A stretch of DNA of 36,195 nt from Nitrospirota bacterium (GCA_016212165.1 JACRGY010000044.1:1-36195), one strand, 5' to 3'; positions 1 through 9,126 are shown, counted from the first letter of the stretch. The notes: a model not told the origin generated them from the sequence alone. A program made the numbers and translations.

Positions 1-50
1 CTTTCTTTTTGGTTTTTGAGGAAGCACATACAGGACATTTTTTTGCTCAT
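1..50 (-). CDS. 5' end of a minus-strand gene running off the window, possible A7 frameshift
   Basis: An ATG at 48-50 on the minus strand is preceded by a GGAGTG ribosome-binding site, so a gene appears to start here and leave the window on the left. As written it reads MSKKMSCMCFLKNQKE. A run of seven A follows the third base of codon 2. Removing one A would give MSKKCPVCASSKTKKK, whose CPVC looks like half of a zinc ribbon. This may be a homopolymer error, a real frameshift or chance. No function can be assigned from so short a piece. Confidence 0.3.
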   Translation of the reverse strand, partial: MSKKMSCMCFLKNQKE

Positions 51-326
51 TTTACACTCCATTGTAAATTAGTGAACTTAACTCCCTGATAGTATTGCAT
101 TATTAGAGACTTTTAGACCCACTAATTTGTAATTATCCCTTATTGGTGTCTCTCAATGAAAATAGAGGGGCAGGGTCATTGATGCTCAGGGCAAAAGCCG
201 TTGATGCTGTCAGGAAAAGCAGATATATTGATAGTATTATGGTCTTCATACTGAAATAAGGATACTATAGGCAGAAAAGGCAAATCAAGGCAATTTTCAC
301 TTCTCAGGTAAAAGGCAGAACAGACT
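51..326. other. Non-coding gap left of panD
   Basis: There is no convincing ORF, RNA gene or strong terminator. It should hold the promoter of the partial gene at the left edge and the 3' end of the panD transcript. I see no clear hairpin with a T-run. Confidence 0.4.
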
Positions 327-683
327 CTATTTAATCTTGCTTATCCTGTTCTTTGAATTGATGACGACTATTGTGGGCCTGGATTTTTTTATCTTCTCGT
401 CTTCGAAATAGCCGTAGCAGAAGATGATTATCTTGTCTCCGACAGCGCCTTTTCTTGCAGTGGGGCCGTTAAGGCAGAACATCCCGGAGCCTTTTTTGCC
501 CGGGATTACATAAGTCTCGAATCTCTCGCCGTTATTCATATTGCTTATCATTACCTGCTCCCACGGAAGGATGCCTGCTTTTTTAAGGATTCCTTCGTCT
601 ATTGTTATGCTTCCTTCATAGGCAAGGTTTGATTCCGTAACAGTTGCCATGTGTATTTTGGCTCTTAACATGCACCGAAGCAT
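327..683 (-). CDS. panD: Aspartate 1-decarboxylase precursor
   Basis: PanD converts L-aspartate to beta-alanine for pantothenate and coenzyme A synthesis in the cytoplasm. It is a pyruvoyl enzyme made as a proenzyme that cleaves itself between Gly24 and Ser25. Here YEGS places Gly24-Ser25 exactly right, and the N-terminus (MLRCMLRAKIH) is typical. The 118-residue length fits the family. The start at 683 is chosen because GGAGG lies 5 bp upstream. The reading frame stays open upstream to about 782, but that stretch translates tandem repeats and the gatC 3' end and is not part of PanD. It follows gatC on the same strand after a 91-bp repeat-filled gap. Other pan genes are not in the window. Confidence 0.95.
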   Translation of the reverse strand: MLRCMLRAKIHMATVTESNLAYEGSITIDEGILKKAGILPWEQVMISNMNNGERFETYVIPGKKGSGMFCLNGPTARKGAVGDKIIIFCYGYFEDEKIKKSRPTIVVINSKNRISKIK

Positions 684-696
684 GAGAACCTCCAGT

Positions 697-769
697 AAAT
701 AGTGAATAGTGAATGGTGAATGGTTTTTGAAAATGCTGATAGCTGATAGCTGATAGCTGACTGCTGTTC
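697..769. repeat. Two adjacent heptamer tandem arrays (panD-gatC gap)
   Basis: 697-724 holds four 7-bp units of the form gaatAgt/gaatGgt. 735-769 holds five units of the form gctgata. Both are imperfect tandem arrays with period 7. The second family (agctatc/gctgata) recurs at 1056-1080, 21913-21942 and 29317-29351. Confidence 0.8.
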
Positions 770-774
770 TTTTT

Positions 775-1053
775 TCATTCAATTATCTTCGGCACTCTGT
801 AGAACTTGTCTGTATGGTCAGGCGCGTTCATGAGGGCATCTTCCCTTGGGATGGATTTCCCGGGCATATCATCACGCATCACATTGCTTAAAGAAAGCAC
901 ATGTGATGTAGGCCCAACATCTTTTGTATCAAGCTCATCCAGTTTTTCCATGTAACTCAGTATGCCGTTAAGTTGAGGGCCGAAAAGCTCTTTTTCTTCC
1001 TCAGAAATAGACAGCCTTGCAAGTTTTGCGATATGTTCCACAGATATCTTCAT
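775..1053 (-). CDS. gatC: Asp/Glu-tRNA amidotransferase subunit C
   Basis: GatC is the small subunit of the GatCAB complex, which amidates misacylated Glu-tRNA(Gln) (and often Asp-tRNA(Asn)). It wraps around the GatA-GatB interface and stabilises it. The 92-residue protein begins with the family's helical N-terminus (VEHIAKLARLSISEEE). It has the central LNGILSYMEKLDELDT segment and ends with the conserved FYRVPKIIE. gatA and gatB are not in the window, so the subunits are encoded apart here. It lies 34 bp downstream of the helicase gene in the same direction, with a heptamer array (1056-1080) just in front of its ATG. Its presence implies that at least part of the organism's Gln-tRNA or Asn-tRNA is made by the indirect route. 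Confidence 0.93.
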   Translation of the reverse strand: MKISVEHIAKLARLSISEEEKELFGPQLNGILSYMEKLDELDTKDVGPTSHVLSLSNVMRDDMPGKSIPREDALMNAPDHTDKFYRVPKIIE

Positions 1054-1055
1054 AT

Positions 1056-1080
1056 AGCTGTTAGCCGATAGCTGTCAGCA
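1056..1080. repeat. Heptamer tandem repeat before gatC
   Basis: Three units of the agctgtt/agccgat/agctgtc type plus a partial fourth, period 7. It fills most of the 34-bp gap between the helicase stop and the gatC start, so the gatC ribosome-binding region is made of repeat DNA. Confidence 0.7.
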
Positions 1081-1087
1081 AGTTTTT

Positions 1088-3193
1088 TCAAATCTTCTCG
1101 AGATTGGCAAACCTGAGGCAGAGCCTCTTTATTCCCACATTCGGGAAATTTACCATAACCTTCTGCTCATCCCCGTCTCCATAGCACTCCCTTACAACAC
1201 CCTGTCCCCATTTCGGATGCTTCACCCTGCAGCCCGCCACATATAAACGCGGCGCGCTTAATTTAACAATCCTCTTCACCGGCATGGCAACAGGCTGAGG
1301 ACTTGCCGATTTTTCTGTCCATTGACAGCAGTGCGGGGGTATATCGCTGAGGAATCTGGAAGGCTCCTGCTCCTGCATCTTTGTGTAGAGTCTTCTCTTT
1401 TTTGTGCCTGTAAGCCAGAGGATATCCTTGGCCCTTGTCATCCCGACATAAAATAATCTTCGTTCCTCCGACAGTTCTTCTTTATTGTTAAGCGCCTTAA
1501 AGTATGGGAGCAGCCCATCCTCAAGCCCACCGACAAAAACAACAGGGAATTCAAGGCCCTTTGTGCTGTGCAGGGTCATAAGCGATACAGAGTTCTCTGC
1601 ATTACGGGAGTCCATCGCAGTAACCAGAGCTGCCCTGTCACTGAATTCATTTATATCCTTGCCTTCTGCAGATGCGATAAGCTCATGGATATTCTGGGCC
1701 TTTTCCTCTCCTATAAAATCCACATATTTTGTCTTATCAACTATTTCCTTCAGCATGTCAGCTGCAGAACTGTAGTCAGCAGAGACAATTTTTTCTATAA
1801 GGTGAATAAATCCATTGAGTTTATCTCTTGCAGAAACCGCAACGCCATTCACCTTTAATATGGCCTTAATCGCATTGAACAGGCTCAATGATTTCTTTTT
1901 TGCCTCATGTTCTATCTTGGAGAGTGTCGCAGCGCCTATGCCCCTCGGAGGGCAGTTGATTATGCGCCGCAGGCTTACGTTATCGTCAGAATTGATTACA
2001 AGCCGCATATAAGCAATAATATCCTTTATCTCTTTGCGCTGGTAGAAGCTTATTCCACCCATCACGCGATATGAAATAAGTTCTTCCCTGAGTGCGTCTT
2101 CTATGGCCCGCGCCTGGAAATTCACCCTGTAAAGCACTGCAAAATCCTTATAGTTATATTTACCCTTCAGATAGAGTTCTTTTATCACGCTCGCTATATG
2201 TTTTGCCTCTTCCTCTTCGGTATTAAGCCAGCAGTGATTAACTTTTTCTCCCTGTCCCCTCTCCGTCCATAGTTTCTTGGGCTTTCTCATCGCATTGCTG
2301 GCTATTACAGCGCCTGAAACATCAAGTATATTCTGGGTTGAACGATAGTTCTGCTCAAGCTTTATGACCGCTGCGCCGGGAAAATCCTTTTCAAAATTAA
2401 GTATATTGGCAATATCCGCGCCCCTGAATTTGTATATGCTCTGGTCATCGTCTCCAACAGCACAGATATTATCCTCAGCAGCAAGCAGTTTCAACAGCCT
2501 GTACTGCGCATAATTGGTATCCTGAAACTCATCAACAAGAACGTACTTAAACATATCATGGTATTTCCCGAGCAGCGCCGGGTTTTCTTCAAACAGCTTA
2601 ACTGAAAGCATTATCAGGTCATCAAAATCAAGGACATTGCATCTCTTAAGTTCGTCCTGATACCTCACATAGACCTTTGCGAGTTTTTCATCAAAGCCAA
2701 AACCATTTGTCTGTGAGAGGAAGCTGCCCGGACTTACAAGCGAAGACTTCATGGAGCTTATTCTTGACACAACACCTCTATACATGGCCTCATATATCTT
2801 AAACTCCTTGAGTATGTGCCTTATAAGGTTGCTCTGGTCATCGTCGTCATATATTACAAAGTTGTTATTGTATCCAAGCGCCTTTATCTCTTTCCTGAGT
2901 ATCCTGTTGCACTGTGAATGAAAAGTGCCTATCCATGAAATATCCGTGTCCTTTCCAATGAGATGATATATCCTCCCTTTCATTTCCTCAGATGCCTTAT
3001 TTGTAAAGGTGACTGTAAGTATTGAATTCGGGGAAAGTCTCTTTGATTTTGCCAGATGCGCAAACTTATGAGTGATAACTCTTGTCTTGCCGCTGCCTGC
3101 CCCCGCAAGCACCAGAAGCGGACTGCCTGTATGGAGAACTGCATCCCTCTGCTGGGGATTCAGGTCTTTCAATAAAATCTCTTCCTTTGACAT
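1088..3193 (-). CDS. pcrA: ATP-dependent DNA helicase, PcrA/UvrD type
   Basis: A superfamily 1A 3'-5' helicase of 701 residues, slightly shorter than typical UvrD/PcrA. Visible motifs in order are: Q-motif region LNPQQRDAV (11-19), Walker A GAGSGKT (31-37), TFTNKASEEM (motif Ia), Walker B VDEFQDT, motif III GDDDQSIYKFRGA, motif IV LEQNYRS, motif V LHSTKGLEFPVVF, and motif VI FYVGMTRAKD. The last ~50 residues (from VAGCRVKHPKWGQGVV) match the Tudor-like C-terminal domain by which PcrA/UvrD contacts RNA polymerase. Expected roles are nucleotide-excision repair, removal of recombination intermediates and replication-transcription conflict resolution. A GGGAG site precedes the ATG. PcrA versus UvrD naming cannot be settled from sequence alone. 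Confidence 0.93.
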   Translation of the reverse strand: MSKEEILLKDLNPQQRDAVLHTGSPLLVLAGAGSGKTRVITHKFAHLAKSKRLSPNSILTVTFTNKASEEMKGRIYHLIGKDTDISWIGTFHSQCNRILRKEIKALGYNNNFVIYDDDDQSNLIRHILKEFKIYEAMYRGVVSRISSMKSSLVSPGSFLSQTNGFGFDEKLAKVYVRYQDELKRCNVLDFDDLIMLSVKLFEENPALLGKYHDMFKYVLVDEFQDTNYAQYRLLKLLAAEDNICAVGDDDQSIYKFRGADIANILNFEKDFPGAAVIKLEQNYRSTQNILDVSGAVIASNAMRKPKKLWTERGQGEKVNHCWLNTEEEEAKHIASVIKELYLKGKYNYKDFAVLYRVNFQARAIEDALREELISYRVMGGISFYQRKEIKDIIAYMRLVINSDDNVSLRRIINCPPRGIGAATLSKIEHEAKKKSLSLFNAIKAILKVNGVAVSARDKLNGFIHLIEKIVSADYSSAADMLKEIVDKTKYVDFIGEEKAQNIHELIASAEGKDINEFSDRAALVTAMDSRNAENSVSLMTLHSTKGLEFPVVFVGGLEDGLLPYFKALNNKEELSEERRLFYVGMTRAKDILWLTGTKKRRLYTKMQEQEPSRFLSDIPPHCCQWTEKSASPQPVAMPVKRIVKLSAPRLYVAGCRVKHPKWGQGVVRECYGDGDEQKVMVNFPNVGIKRLCLRFANLEKI

Positions 3194-3584
3194 TACAACT
3201 CCCTTTTTAAAAGTTATCTAAAGGTTACGCCTGTTTGTTCATGAAAATAATGTCGAATGCCGGAGATATAGTGATTTCAACGAGCCAGCCCCCTCACTTC
3301 CTTTGTCTGCCTAAAGCCTGAATTAGATGATTTAGTCTAAAACAAATTAGCAAAAAAAATAAAGTTGTATGTACAATGCTATCCTTCATTTATATAAACG
3401 GGGTATTCGGTTTTCCTCGGCTGAAAAATCGGTTTAAAACAACTCAAACGGTTAATAATCTTATTGAAAAACAACCATCCAAGAAAGAAATTCATACTTA
3501 ATTATTGTAAGTGTTAGCTGTAAAAAAAAGCAAGGATAAAAAAATAAAAATCAATAAAAAAATTTTATAAATATTTCCGTCATC
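3194..3584. other. AT-rich gap between glmS and the helicase gene
   Basis: This 391-bp stretch has no supported ORF or RNA gene. The side next to glmS (about 3530-3580) gives T-rich tracts on the minus strand and could end glmS transcription, but I see no GC stem. The side next to 3193 must carry the helicase promoter; only its GGGAG ribosome-binding site is clear. Confidence 0.4.
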
Positions 3585-5411
3585 CTACTCAACCGTAACG
3601 CTCTTGGCAAGATTCCTCGGCTGGTCCACATCGCATCCCCTTAATACTCCGATATGATATGCGAGAAGCTGCAACGGGACCGCCAGCAGAACTGCCATAA
3701 GGAAAGGATTGGTCTCAGGCACAAATATGCAAAAATCCGAACGGCTGAGGACTTCCGTGCTGCTTTCATTTGTTACTGCTATAATCCTGCCGCCCCTGCT
3801 TCTTACTTCTTCTATATTAGACAGCACCTTATCATAAAGCCTGCCCTTTGGCGCCAGAAATACAGACGGGACAGCTTCATCAACAAGGGCTATCGGCCCA
3901 TGTTTCATCTCTCCTGCGGGATAGCCTTCTGCATGGATATAAGATATTTCCTTAAGCTTAAGCGCTCCTTCAAGTGCAATAGGGTAATTTATGCCTCTTC
4001 CAAGATACAGAAAATCATCTGCCTTGAACAGTTCCTTTGCTATACGGGCAATCTCGCCGTCTGCCGTAAGGACCTTCTCTATCATCCCGGGCAGGGAAAG
4101 GAGATCCCTCAGCAGCCCTGTCGTTGAGTCCTTATCCATGGCCCCTTTGAGCCTTGCAAGTCCGATTGCAAAAAGATAGAGCCCGATTATCTGGGTCGTA
4201 AATGCCTTTGTTGATGCAACACCTATCTCAGGGCCTGAATGTGTATAAAAAACAGCTTCAGCCTCCCTTGATGCAGTGCTGCCGACAACATTGCAGATAC
4301 TCAGCACCTTCGCACCGAGCCGTTTTGCTTCTCTTTGAGCTGCAAGGGTATCAGCGGTCTCTCCTGACTGTGTTATGGCTATCAAAAGATTCCTCTGCCC
4401 CACTATTGGATTCCTGTACCTGAACTCTGAGGCTATATCCACCTCTACAGGAATCCTTGCAAGCTCTTCTATCATATATTTCCCGATAAGGGCCGCATGC
4501 CATGATGTGCCGCATGCAACGATAAATATTTTCTCAAGCTCTTTCAAATCCCCTGTATCCATGCCAAACTCATCAATATTCACCTCGCCGCTTTCAGGAT
4601 AAAACCTTCCCCTCATCGTATCGGCAATCGCCCTTGGCTGCTCATATATCTCCTTGAGCATAAAGTGCCTGTAGCCGCCCTTTTCAGCCATGGACGGGCT
4701 CCAGGAAACAGATATAACTTCCTTTTTCACCGGCAAACCAGCGAGAGTTGTTACCATCACGCCGTCTTCCGTCATAACGACCATTTCTCCTTCATCAAGG
4801 AATATCACATCCCTTGAATGACTAAGAAAGGCAGGCACATCGGATGCAAGAAAAAACTCTCCGTCGCCAAGGCCGATGACCAGGGGGCTGTCTTTTTTTA
4901 TTCCAACAATCTTACCGGGCTCCTTCTCATTCATTACCGCAAGGGCATATGCGCCTTTTACTTCACTGAGGGCTCTCCTTACCGCGTCTTCCAAAGGGAA
5001 ATCCTTTGAATACTTTTCAATCAGGTGGCATATAACTTCCGTATCGGTTTCGGATGTAAATTTATATCCTTCTTCTATCAGCTTCTTTTTCAGAGGCAGA
5101 TAATTTTCTATTATCCCGTTATGCACAAGAACTATCCCGTCTGACCTGTGAGGATGCGCGTTCTCTTCCGATGGCTTTCCATGGGTTGCCCACCTGGTAT
5201 GCCCTATTGCCGTATGGCTGAACGGCTTATCAGCCTCCATTACAGAATAAAGGTCTTTTATCTTCCCTGTGCACTTCCTGACCTCTATGCCTTTTTCACG
5301 GAAGAATGCAATTCCTGCTGAATCGTATCCCCTGTATTCAAGGCGTTTGAGCCCGTCAAGGATTATCGGGACCGCATTCTTTTTGCCTGTATAACCTATT
5401 ATCCCGCACAT
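3585..5411 (-). CDS. glmS: Glutamine--fructose-6-phosphate aminotransferase (isomerizing)
   Basis: GlmS makes glucosamine-6-phosphate from fructose-6-phosphate and glutamine, the first step to UDP-GlcNAc for peptidoglycan and lipid A. The 608 residues match the usual length. The N-terminus MCGIIGYTG exposes Cys2, the glutaminase nucleophile, after Met removal. The glutaminase domain includes GHTRWATHG and HNGIIENY. Two SIS domains follow, with ACGTSWHAAL, SQSGETADT and SNIEEV-type segments. The C-terminus DQPRNLAKSVTVE is the classical one carrying the catalytic Lys. It sits just downstream of glmU on the same strand, separated by a 9-mer tandem repeat. I see no strong ribosome-binding site and no glmS ribozyme in the short leader, so regulation is probably not by that route. 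Confidence 0.97.
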   Translation of the reverse strand: MCGIIGYTGKKNAVPIILDGLKRLEYRGYDSAGIAFFREKGIEVRKCTGKIKDLYSVMEADKPFSHTAIGHTRWATHGKPSEENAHPHRSDGIVLVHNGIIENYLPLKKKLIEEGYKFTSETDTEVICHLIEKYSKDFPLEDAVRRALSEVKGAYALAVMNEKEPGKIVGIKKDSPLVIGLGDGEFFLASDVPAFLSHSRDVIFLDEGEMVVMTEDGVMVTTLAGLPVKKEVISVSWSPSMAEKGGYRHFMLKEIYEQPRAIADTMRGRFYPESGEVNIDEFGMDTGDLKELEKIFIVACGTSWHAALIGKYMIEELARIPVEVDIASEFRYRNPIVGQRNLLIAITQSGETADTLAAQREAKRLGAKVLSICNVVGSTASREAEAVFYTHSGPEIGVASTKAFTTQIIGLYLFAIGLARLKGAMDKDSTTGLLRDLLSLPGMIEKVLTADGEIARIAKELFKADDFLYLGRGINYPIALEGALKLKEISYIHAEGYPAGEMKHGPIALVDEAVPSVFLAPKGRLYDKVLSNIEEVRSRGGRIIAVTNESSTEVLSRSDFCIFVPETNPFLMAVLLAVPLQLLAYHIGVLRGCDVDQPRNLAKSVTVE

Positions 5412-5430
5412 ATCAATTTAATAAAGGGTT

Positions 5431-5466
5431 CGATAACCGTTCAAACGGTTTAAACAGTTTAAACCG
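5431..5466. repeat. Tandem array of four 9-mers overlapping the end of glmU
   Basis: On the minus strand the units are CGGTTTAAA, CTGTTTAAA, CCGTTTGAA and CGGTTATCG, exactly contiguous. The first unit supplies the final Val codon and stop of glmU. The array is also partly palindromic because each unit resembles its own reverse complement. Confidence 0.75.
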
Positions 5467-6859
5467 TTTTTTTCGCTTGACCCCTTGAAGCCTTTCCTTT
5501 CCTTTTTTTCGCCCAATCTTTAATGTTCCTCTGCTCGGCCCTGCTCAGTGCAAGTGCCTTTGGAGGAACACTTTTTGTAATCGTAGACCCTGCGCCGATA
5601 TAGGCGTCCCTGCCAACTCTGACAGGCGCAATAAATTGCGTATCACTCCCGACAAATACCCTGTCTTCTATTGTTGTCCTCCGTTTTTCTTTACCGTCAT
5701 AATTACAGGTTATTGTGCCTGCGCCGATATTGACATCATTCCCTATTGAGGCATCTCCCAGATAGCTTAAATGCGATGCCTTTGTTCTTTTGCCTATTAT
5801 GGATTTTTTCACCTCAACAAAATTACCTATCTTGGCCCCGGCGCCTATCTCGCTTCCAGGCCTGATATGCGCAAAAGGCCCAACAACTGCCCCTGCCATT
5901 ACGACAGACCCCTCAATAACTGTTGAATCCTTGATAACAGCTCCATCTTTAACCACGCTGTCTATTATCCTGACATTCGGGTAAATAGTGCACCCTCTGC
6001 CTATTTTTGTTTTGCCTTCAAGAAAGACATCAGGATAAATAGTTGTCCCCTTCCCTATCATAACCTCCGGATAAATAAAGACTGAATCAGAGTCAAAAAA
6101 TGTAATGCCTTTTCCCATCCAGTTATTGATGAGCCTCTTCCTGTATGCCTGCTGTGCCTTTAACAACTCGGGCATTGTGTTAATCCCCATCATCTCATCC
6201 TCGAAACCTATGCAGTATGCCTCTACTTTACAGGCCTTGCTTTTGGCAATGCCGATAATATCAGTAAGGTAGTATTCATTCTTTAAGGTATTAAGCCTGA
6301 TTTCTTTGAGAAGGCCTAAGAGGCCTGATTTAACAGCATATATGCCGCTGTTGACTTCGGTTATCTTTTTCTGAACATCAGTTGCATCTCTTTCTTCTGC
6401 TATTGACAGGATATTGTCTGATTCATCCCTCACAATCCTGCCGTATGCAGCAGGCCTGGCTGCAACAAATGATATAAGTGAAATATCATTATTGCTCTTC
6501 CCGTGCAGTCCGAGAAACTTAAGCAGGGCCTCTGCTGTAACCAAAGGGGCATCTCCATTCAATATGAGTACAGTGCCCTTAAAACCTTCAAGAAATGTCC
6601 TCGCCTTCAGGACTGCATCGCCTGTTCCCTTAGGTTCTTTTTGTATGGCAAATAAAATATTGCTGCCCTTCAAAGTATCCTTTATTTCCTTATACTGCCG
6701 GCCGGCAACAACAATAGTCCTGGAAGGTTTCAGCTTTGAAGCAGAATCAATTACATGCTGAAGCATTGCCTTACCGGATATCTTATGCAGAACCTTCGGC
6801 AGGGCGGAGTTCATCCTTTCACCACGGCCAGCTGCAAGGATAACAACTGCCAATTTCAT
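5459..6859 (-). CDS. glmU: Bifunctional UDP-GlcNAc pyrophosphorylase / GlcN-1-P acetyltransferase
   Basis: GlmU carries out the last two steps to UDP-GlcNAc: acetylation of glucosamine-1-phosphate, then uridylylation. The N-terminal nucleotidyltransferase domain starts with VVILAAGRGERMNS, holds ALPKVLHKISGKAM and has the NGDAPLV metal-binding segment. The C-terminal part is a left-handed beta-helix of hexapeptide repeats ending with YLGDASIG and CNYDGKEKRRT, including the catalytic His in KASHLSYLGD. Length (466) is normal. The Lys/Arg-rich tail (residues ~450-466) is low-complexity, and its end is encoded by the 9-mer array. It overlaps the upstream DUF502 gene by 4 bp (ATGA), so translation is probably coupled. 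Confidence 0.96.
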   Translation of the reverse strand: MKLAVVILAAGRGERMNSALPKVLHKISGKAMLQHVIDSASKLKPSRTIVVAGRQYKEIKDTLKGSNILFAIQKEPKGTGDAVLKARTFLEGFKGTVLILNGDAPLVTAEALLKFLGLHGKSNNDISLISFVAARPAAYGRIVRDESDNILSIAEERDATDVQKKITEVNSGIYAVKSGLLGLLKEIRLNTLKNEYYLTDIIGIAKSKACKVEAYCIGFEDEMMGINTMPELLKAQQAYRKRLINNWMGKGITFFDSDSVFIYPEVMIGKGTTIYPDVFLEGKTKIGRGCTIYPNVRIIDSVVKDGAVIKDSTVIEGSVVMAGAVVGPFAHIRPGSEIGAGAKIGNFVEVKKSIIGKRTKASHLSYLGDASIGNDVNIGAGTITCNYDGKEKRRTTIEDRVFVGSDTQFIAPVRVGRDAYIGAGSTITKSVPPKALALSRAEQRNIKDWAKKRKGKASRGQAKKTV

Positions 6860-7473
6860 TCCTTTGCCTCTAAAATTTTTGCAGGAGCTGCGATGCCGCC
6901 TGAAAGGATTATCTTGACGCCTTCCTCTATTGAGATGTCGGTATAGAAAACATCCTTCTCCGTAAAGAGTATTATCTCACCGAGATACAGGTTATTTGTA
7001 GGGACATATACTGCCCTGAGGCATGTTTCTCTGCCGGAATTATCCGTCTTTATTGTGCTTTCTTTAGTTAAAAAACCAAATGCATAGGAGCCTGCCCTGG
7101 GATATTCAACTATCACAAACTTTTTAAATGAGCTCTTATTCTCAGGTGAAAACGCATCCACCAGCTGTTTTACGGATGAATAAATACCCTTGAATACAGG
7201 CACCCTGACAATAGCCTTCTCAATAAATTCTATTGCCTTTTTACCAAAAACATTTGTTGAAATTATGCCGATAAGTAATATAAGGGTTATTGCTGAGACA
7301 AAACCAAGGCCCGGAACGTGATGTTCAAGGATTTTATCATAAACAGGCCCGAGTATCCCGTCCACAAACTCAAAGAACCAGACAAGAACCAGGGCAGTAA
7401 TTACTGCAGGAATTGATACAATCAGTCCGGCAAGAAATTTTCTTTTAAGAATCGCTCGAATCGAAATTGCCAT
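6856..7473 (-). CDS. DUF502 family membrane protein
   Basis: A 205-residue inner-membrane protein with two predicted hydrophobic helices near residues 12-36 and 55-73. A soluble C-terminal region follows that carries the family's VPVFKGIYSSVKQLVDAFS segment and an AVYVPTNNLYLGEI-type loop. DUF502 proteins are widespread in Gram-negative and deep-branching bacteria but have no established biochemical function. The 4-bp overlap with glmU and the position after yebC place it in an envelope or housekeeping operon. The start at 7473 has only a weak AAAGAG-like site. I infer membrane location from the helices alone. Confidence 0.85.
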   Translation of the reverse strand: MAISIRAILKRKFLAGLIVSIPAVITALVLVWFFEFVDGILGPVYDKILEHHVPGLGFVSAITLILLIGIISTNVFGKKAIEFIEKAIVRVPVFKGIYSSVKQLVDAFSPENKSSFKKFVIVEYPRAGSYAFGFLTKESTIKTDNSGRETCLRAVYVPTNNLYLGEIILFTEKDVFYTDISIEEGVKIILSGGIAAPAKILEAKE

Positions 7474-7541
7474 CTCTTTTTATAATAAATCCATGAACAT
7501 TAATATTGCAAGGCTCATAATTACGGTCAAGTCCTGCACTC

Positions 7542-8297
7542 TCACTTGCTGAGCTTCTCGGCCACTTCATCAGGGATATCAAAATTTGCATATACATTCT
7601 GGACATCTTCGTGGTCTTCAAGCGCATCCATGAGCCTCAGCATCTGCTCCGCAGACTTTCCATCCAGGGCCACATAGTTTTTGGGAAGCATTGTTACTTC
7701 AGCGGATTCGATTGGTATATTTGCCTTCTCGATAGCAGCCTTAACCTCGTTTAAAGCCTCAGGCGCTGTGATTATCTCATAATTGTCCTCCTGAGGATCA
7801 TTTTTCATGTCCTCGGCGCCTGCATCCAGAGCAGCAGACATGAGAGAGTCTTCTGAAGCCTTTGCCTTGTTAACCAATATATAACCCCTCTTGTCAAATA
7901 TCCACGAAACACACCCGGTTTCTCCAAGGCTTCCGCCGCTTTTGGACATCATATGCCTTATCTCCGGAACTGTCCTGTTTTTGTTGTCAGTCATGACCTC
8001 AATAAGCATGGCAACACCTGCAGGCCCATATCCCTCATATACAATTTCCTCGTACGTAACTCCGGGAAGTTCTCCGGTTCCTTTCATAATCGCCCTTTTA
8101 ATATTATCGTGAGGCATATTTACTTCCTTGGCCTTCTCTATTGCGGTGCGCAGCCTGGGGTTGCCTTCGGGATCTCCTCCCCCGAACCTTGCCGCGACCG
8201 ATATCTCTTTTACTATCTTGGTAAAGGCCTTGCCTTTTTTTGCGTCCGTATGGGCCTTTTTATGTTTTATCTGAGACCATTTCGAATGTCCTGACAT
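7542..8297 (-). CDS. yebC: YebC/PmpR family (TACO1-like) protein
   Basis: A 251-residue member of the YebC/PmpR/TACO1 family. The N-terminus [19 protein letters not shown] is diagnostic, followed by the basic segment [12 protein letters not shown]. The rest forms the three-domain fold with conserved [10 protein letters not shown] and [11 protein letters not shown]. Members are described as DNA-binding regulators and, more recently, as factors acting on ribosomes stalled at poly-proline. Which applies here cannot be seen. In many genomes yebC precedes ruvC; here it is followed by DUF502 and glmU instead. It lies 14 bp after the upstream lipoprotein gene. Confidence 0.95.
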   Translation of the reverse strand: MSGHSKWSQIKHKKAHTDAKKGKAFTKIVKEISVAARFGGGDPEGNPRLRTAIEKAKEVNMPHDNIKRAIMKGTGELPGVTYEEIVYEGYGPAGVAMLIEVMTDNKNRTVPEIRHMMSKSGGSLGETGCVSWIFDKRGYILVNKAKASEDSLMSAALDAGAEDMKNDPQEDNYEIITAPEALNEVKAAIEKANIPIESAEVTMLPKNYVALDGKSAEQMLRLMDALEDHEDVQNVYANFDIPDEVAEKLSK

Positions 8298-8311
8298 TAT
8301 GTACCCCCAAC

Positions 8312-8971
8312 TTATTTTTTGAGTTTCTTTATTTCTTCCAGCCTCTTTTGGGAAGTTTCACCTTCCGTGGTTTTCGGGAAGAACTCTATTACTATCTTAT
8401 ACCCCTTCTCTGCTTCTATAAGGTCGCCAAGATTGAACTTTGCTTCAGAAAACATGAACAGATGATATGGCCTGTCAAGCTTCCCTGTGGCGATAAACTT
8501 TTTGACATGCGGCGTAAATATCCTTAGAAGCCTGTCCCACATCTTATTAGCGTAATAAGATTGCCCGAAGGCCTGTTCTATGTTGAACCCGAGCGTGGAA
8601 TCAGGATATCTCCCGAGAAAATCTTTATATAATTTTTCCGCCTTGTCAACTTTTGGGGGCTTGAACTCGTCAATGAGCAAAACAATAAGTCTCCAGTAAG
8701 TTTCTTCAACCAAAGGGACATCTGGATACTTATTTATTATCTCATCATACAAAGCCTCCATCTGCGGAAGTATGGATTGCCTATCCTCTGCTTCCTCTGT
8801 AAGGCTGAGTATCCTGCCAAACAGTTCATTCACCTTTTGCTCCTGCTCTTCAACAGAAGCTTTCTTCCCAGCAGAAAGCGGCTTCTTGTCATCTGTTATT
8901 TTGGGCGGCGTTACGCAAGCAGGGATTAAAAAAAGAAAAATCATGAGACCGGCAAAAAGCGCAGAGCGCAT
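8312..8971 (-). CDS. TPR-like outer-membrane lipoprotein (BamD/YbgF flavour)
   Basis: From the ATG at 8971 the protein has a short basic start, a hydrophobic stretch and LIPAC with Cys19 as the lipidation site, so it should be a lipoprotein of 219 residues. The mature part is helical. It has a linker rich in Lys/Glu, a coiled-coil-like [15 protein letters not shown] and helix pairs ([21 protein letters not shown], then [15 protein letters not shown] and [13 protein letters not shown]) typical of TPR lipoproteins such as BamD. Specific function is not assignable. The frame is open up to an ATG at 9130 that overlaps the upstream regulator's stop, with AAAGGAG 11 bp before it. That longer form would put ~53 residues of repeat-derived sequence before the signal peptide. 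I prefer 8971 because it gives a proper signal peptide, though no ribosome-binding site is visible there. Confidence 0.7.
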   Translation of the reverse strand: MRSALFAGLMIFLFLIPACVTPPKITDDKKPLSAGKKASVEEQEQKVNELFGRILSLTEEAEDRQSILPQMEALYDEIINKYPDVPLVEETYWRLIVLLIDEFKPPKVDKAEKLYKDFLGRYPDSTLGFNIEQAFGQSYYANKMWDRLLRIFTPHVKKFIATGKLDRPYHLFMFSEAKFNLGDLIEAEKGYKIVIEFFPKTTEGETSQKRLEEIKKLKK

Positions 8972-8985
8972 AGCGCATAGCGTGT
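8958..8985. repeat. Heptamer array across the lipoprotein start codon
   Basis: Four 7-bp units (agcgcag, agcgcat, agcgcat, agcgtgt). On the minus strand two successive units each contain an ATG, at 8978 and 8971, in different frames. The second is the start used for the lipoprotein call. Confidence 0.75.
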
Positions 8986-9018
8986 TACAAAGAAGTGTAT
9001 AAGTATGAGAATCTGATT

Positions 9019-9078
9019 TGTCACTCCGGCTTGTCCGGAGTCCTTCTGAAAAAGGATTCCCGGCAAGCGGGAATGACA
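9019..9078. repeat. Palindromic dRS3-like repeat, copy 1
   Basis: Outer arms tgtcactcc and ggaatgaca are inverted. Inside them are two small hairpins (ctccggcttgtccggag and attcccggcaagcgggaat) joined by a short spacer with ggattcc. It lies between the regulator stop and the lipoprotein signal peptide, inside an open frame. It is the most divergent of the copies in this window. Confidence 0.75.
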
Positions 9079-9126
9079 CCTTACTAATAAACCTCTTAGT
9101 AATTGCAGAAAATATATATTGCGTTT

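Noticed and set aside
684-782. N-terminal extension of PanD
   Set aside because: The added residues translate tandem repeats and the gatC 3' end, and the strong GGAGG site and the Gly24-Ser25 numbering both place the start at 683.
5412-5458. glmS ribozyme upstream of glmS
   Set aside because: The gap is only 47 bp and is largely a 9-mer array; there is no room for the ribozyme fold.
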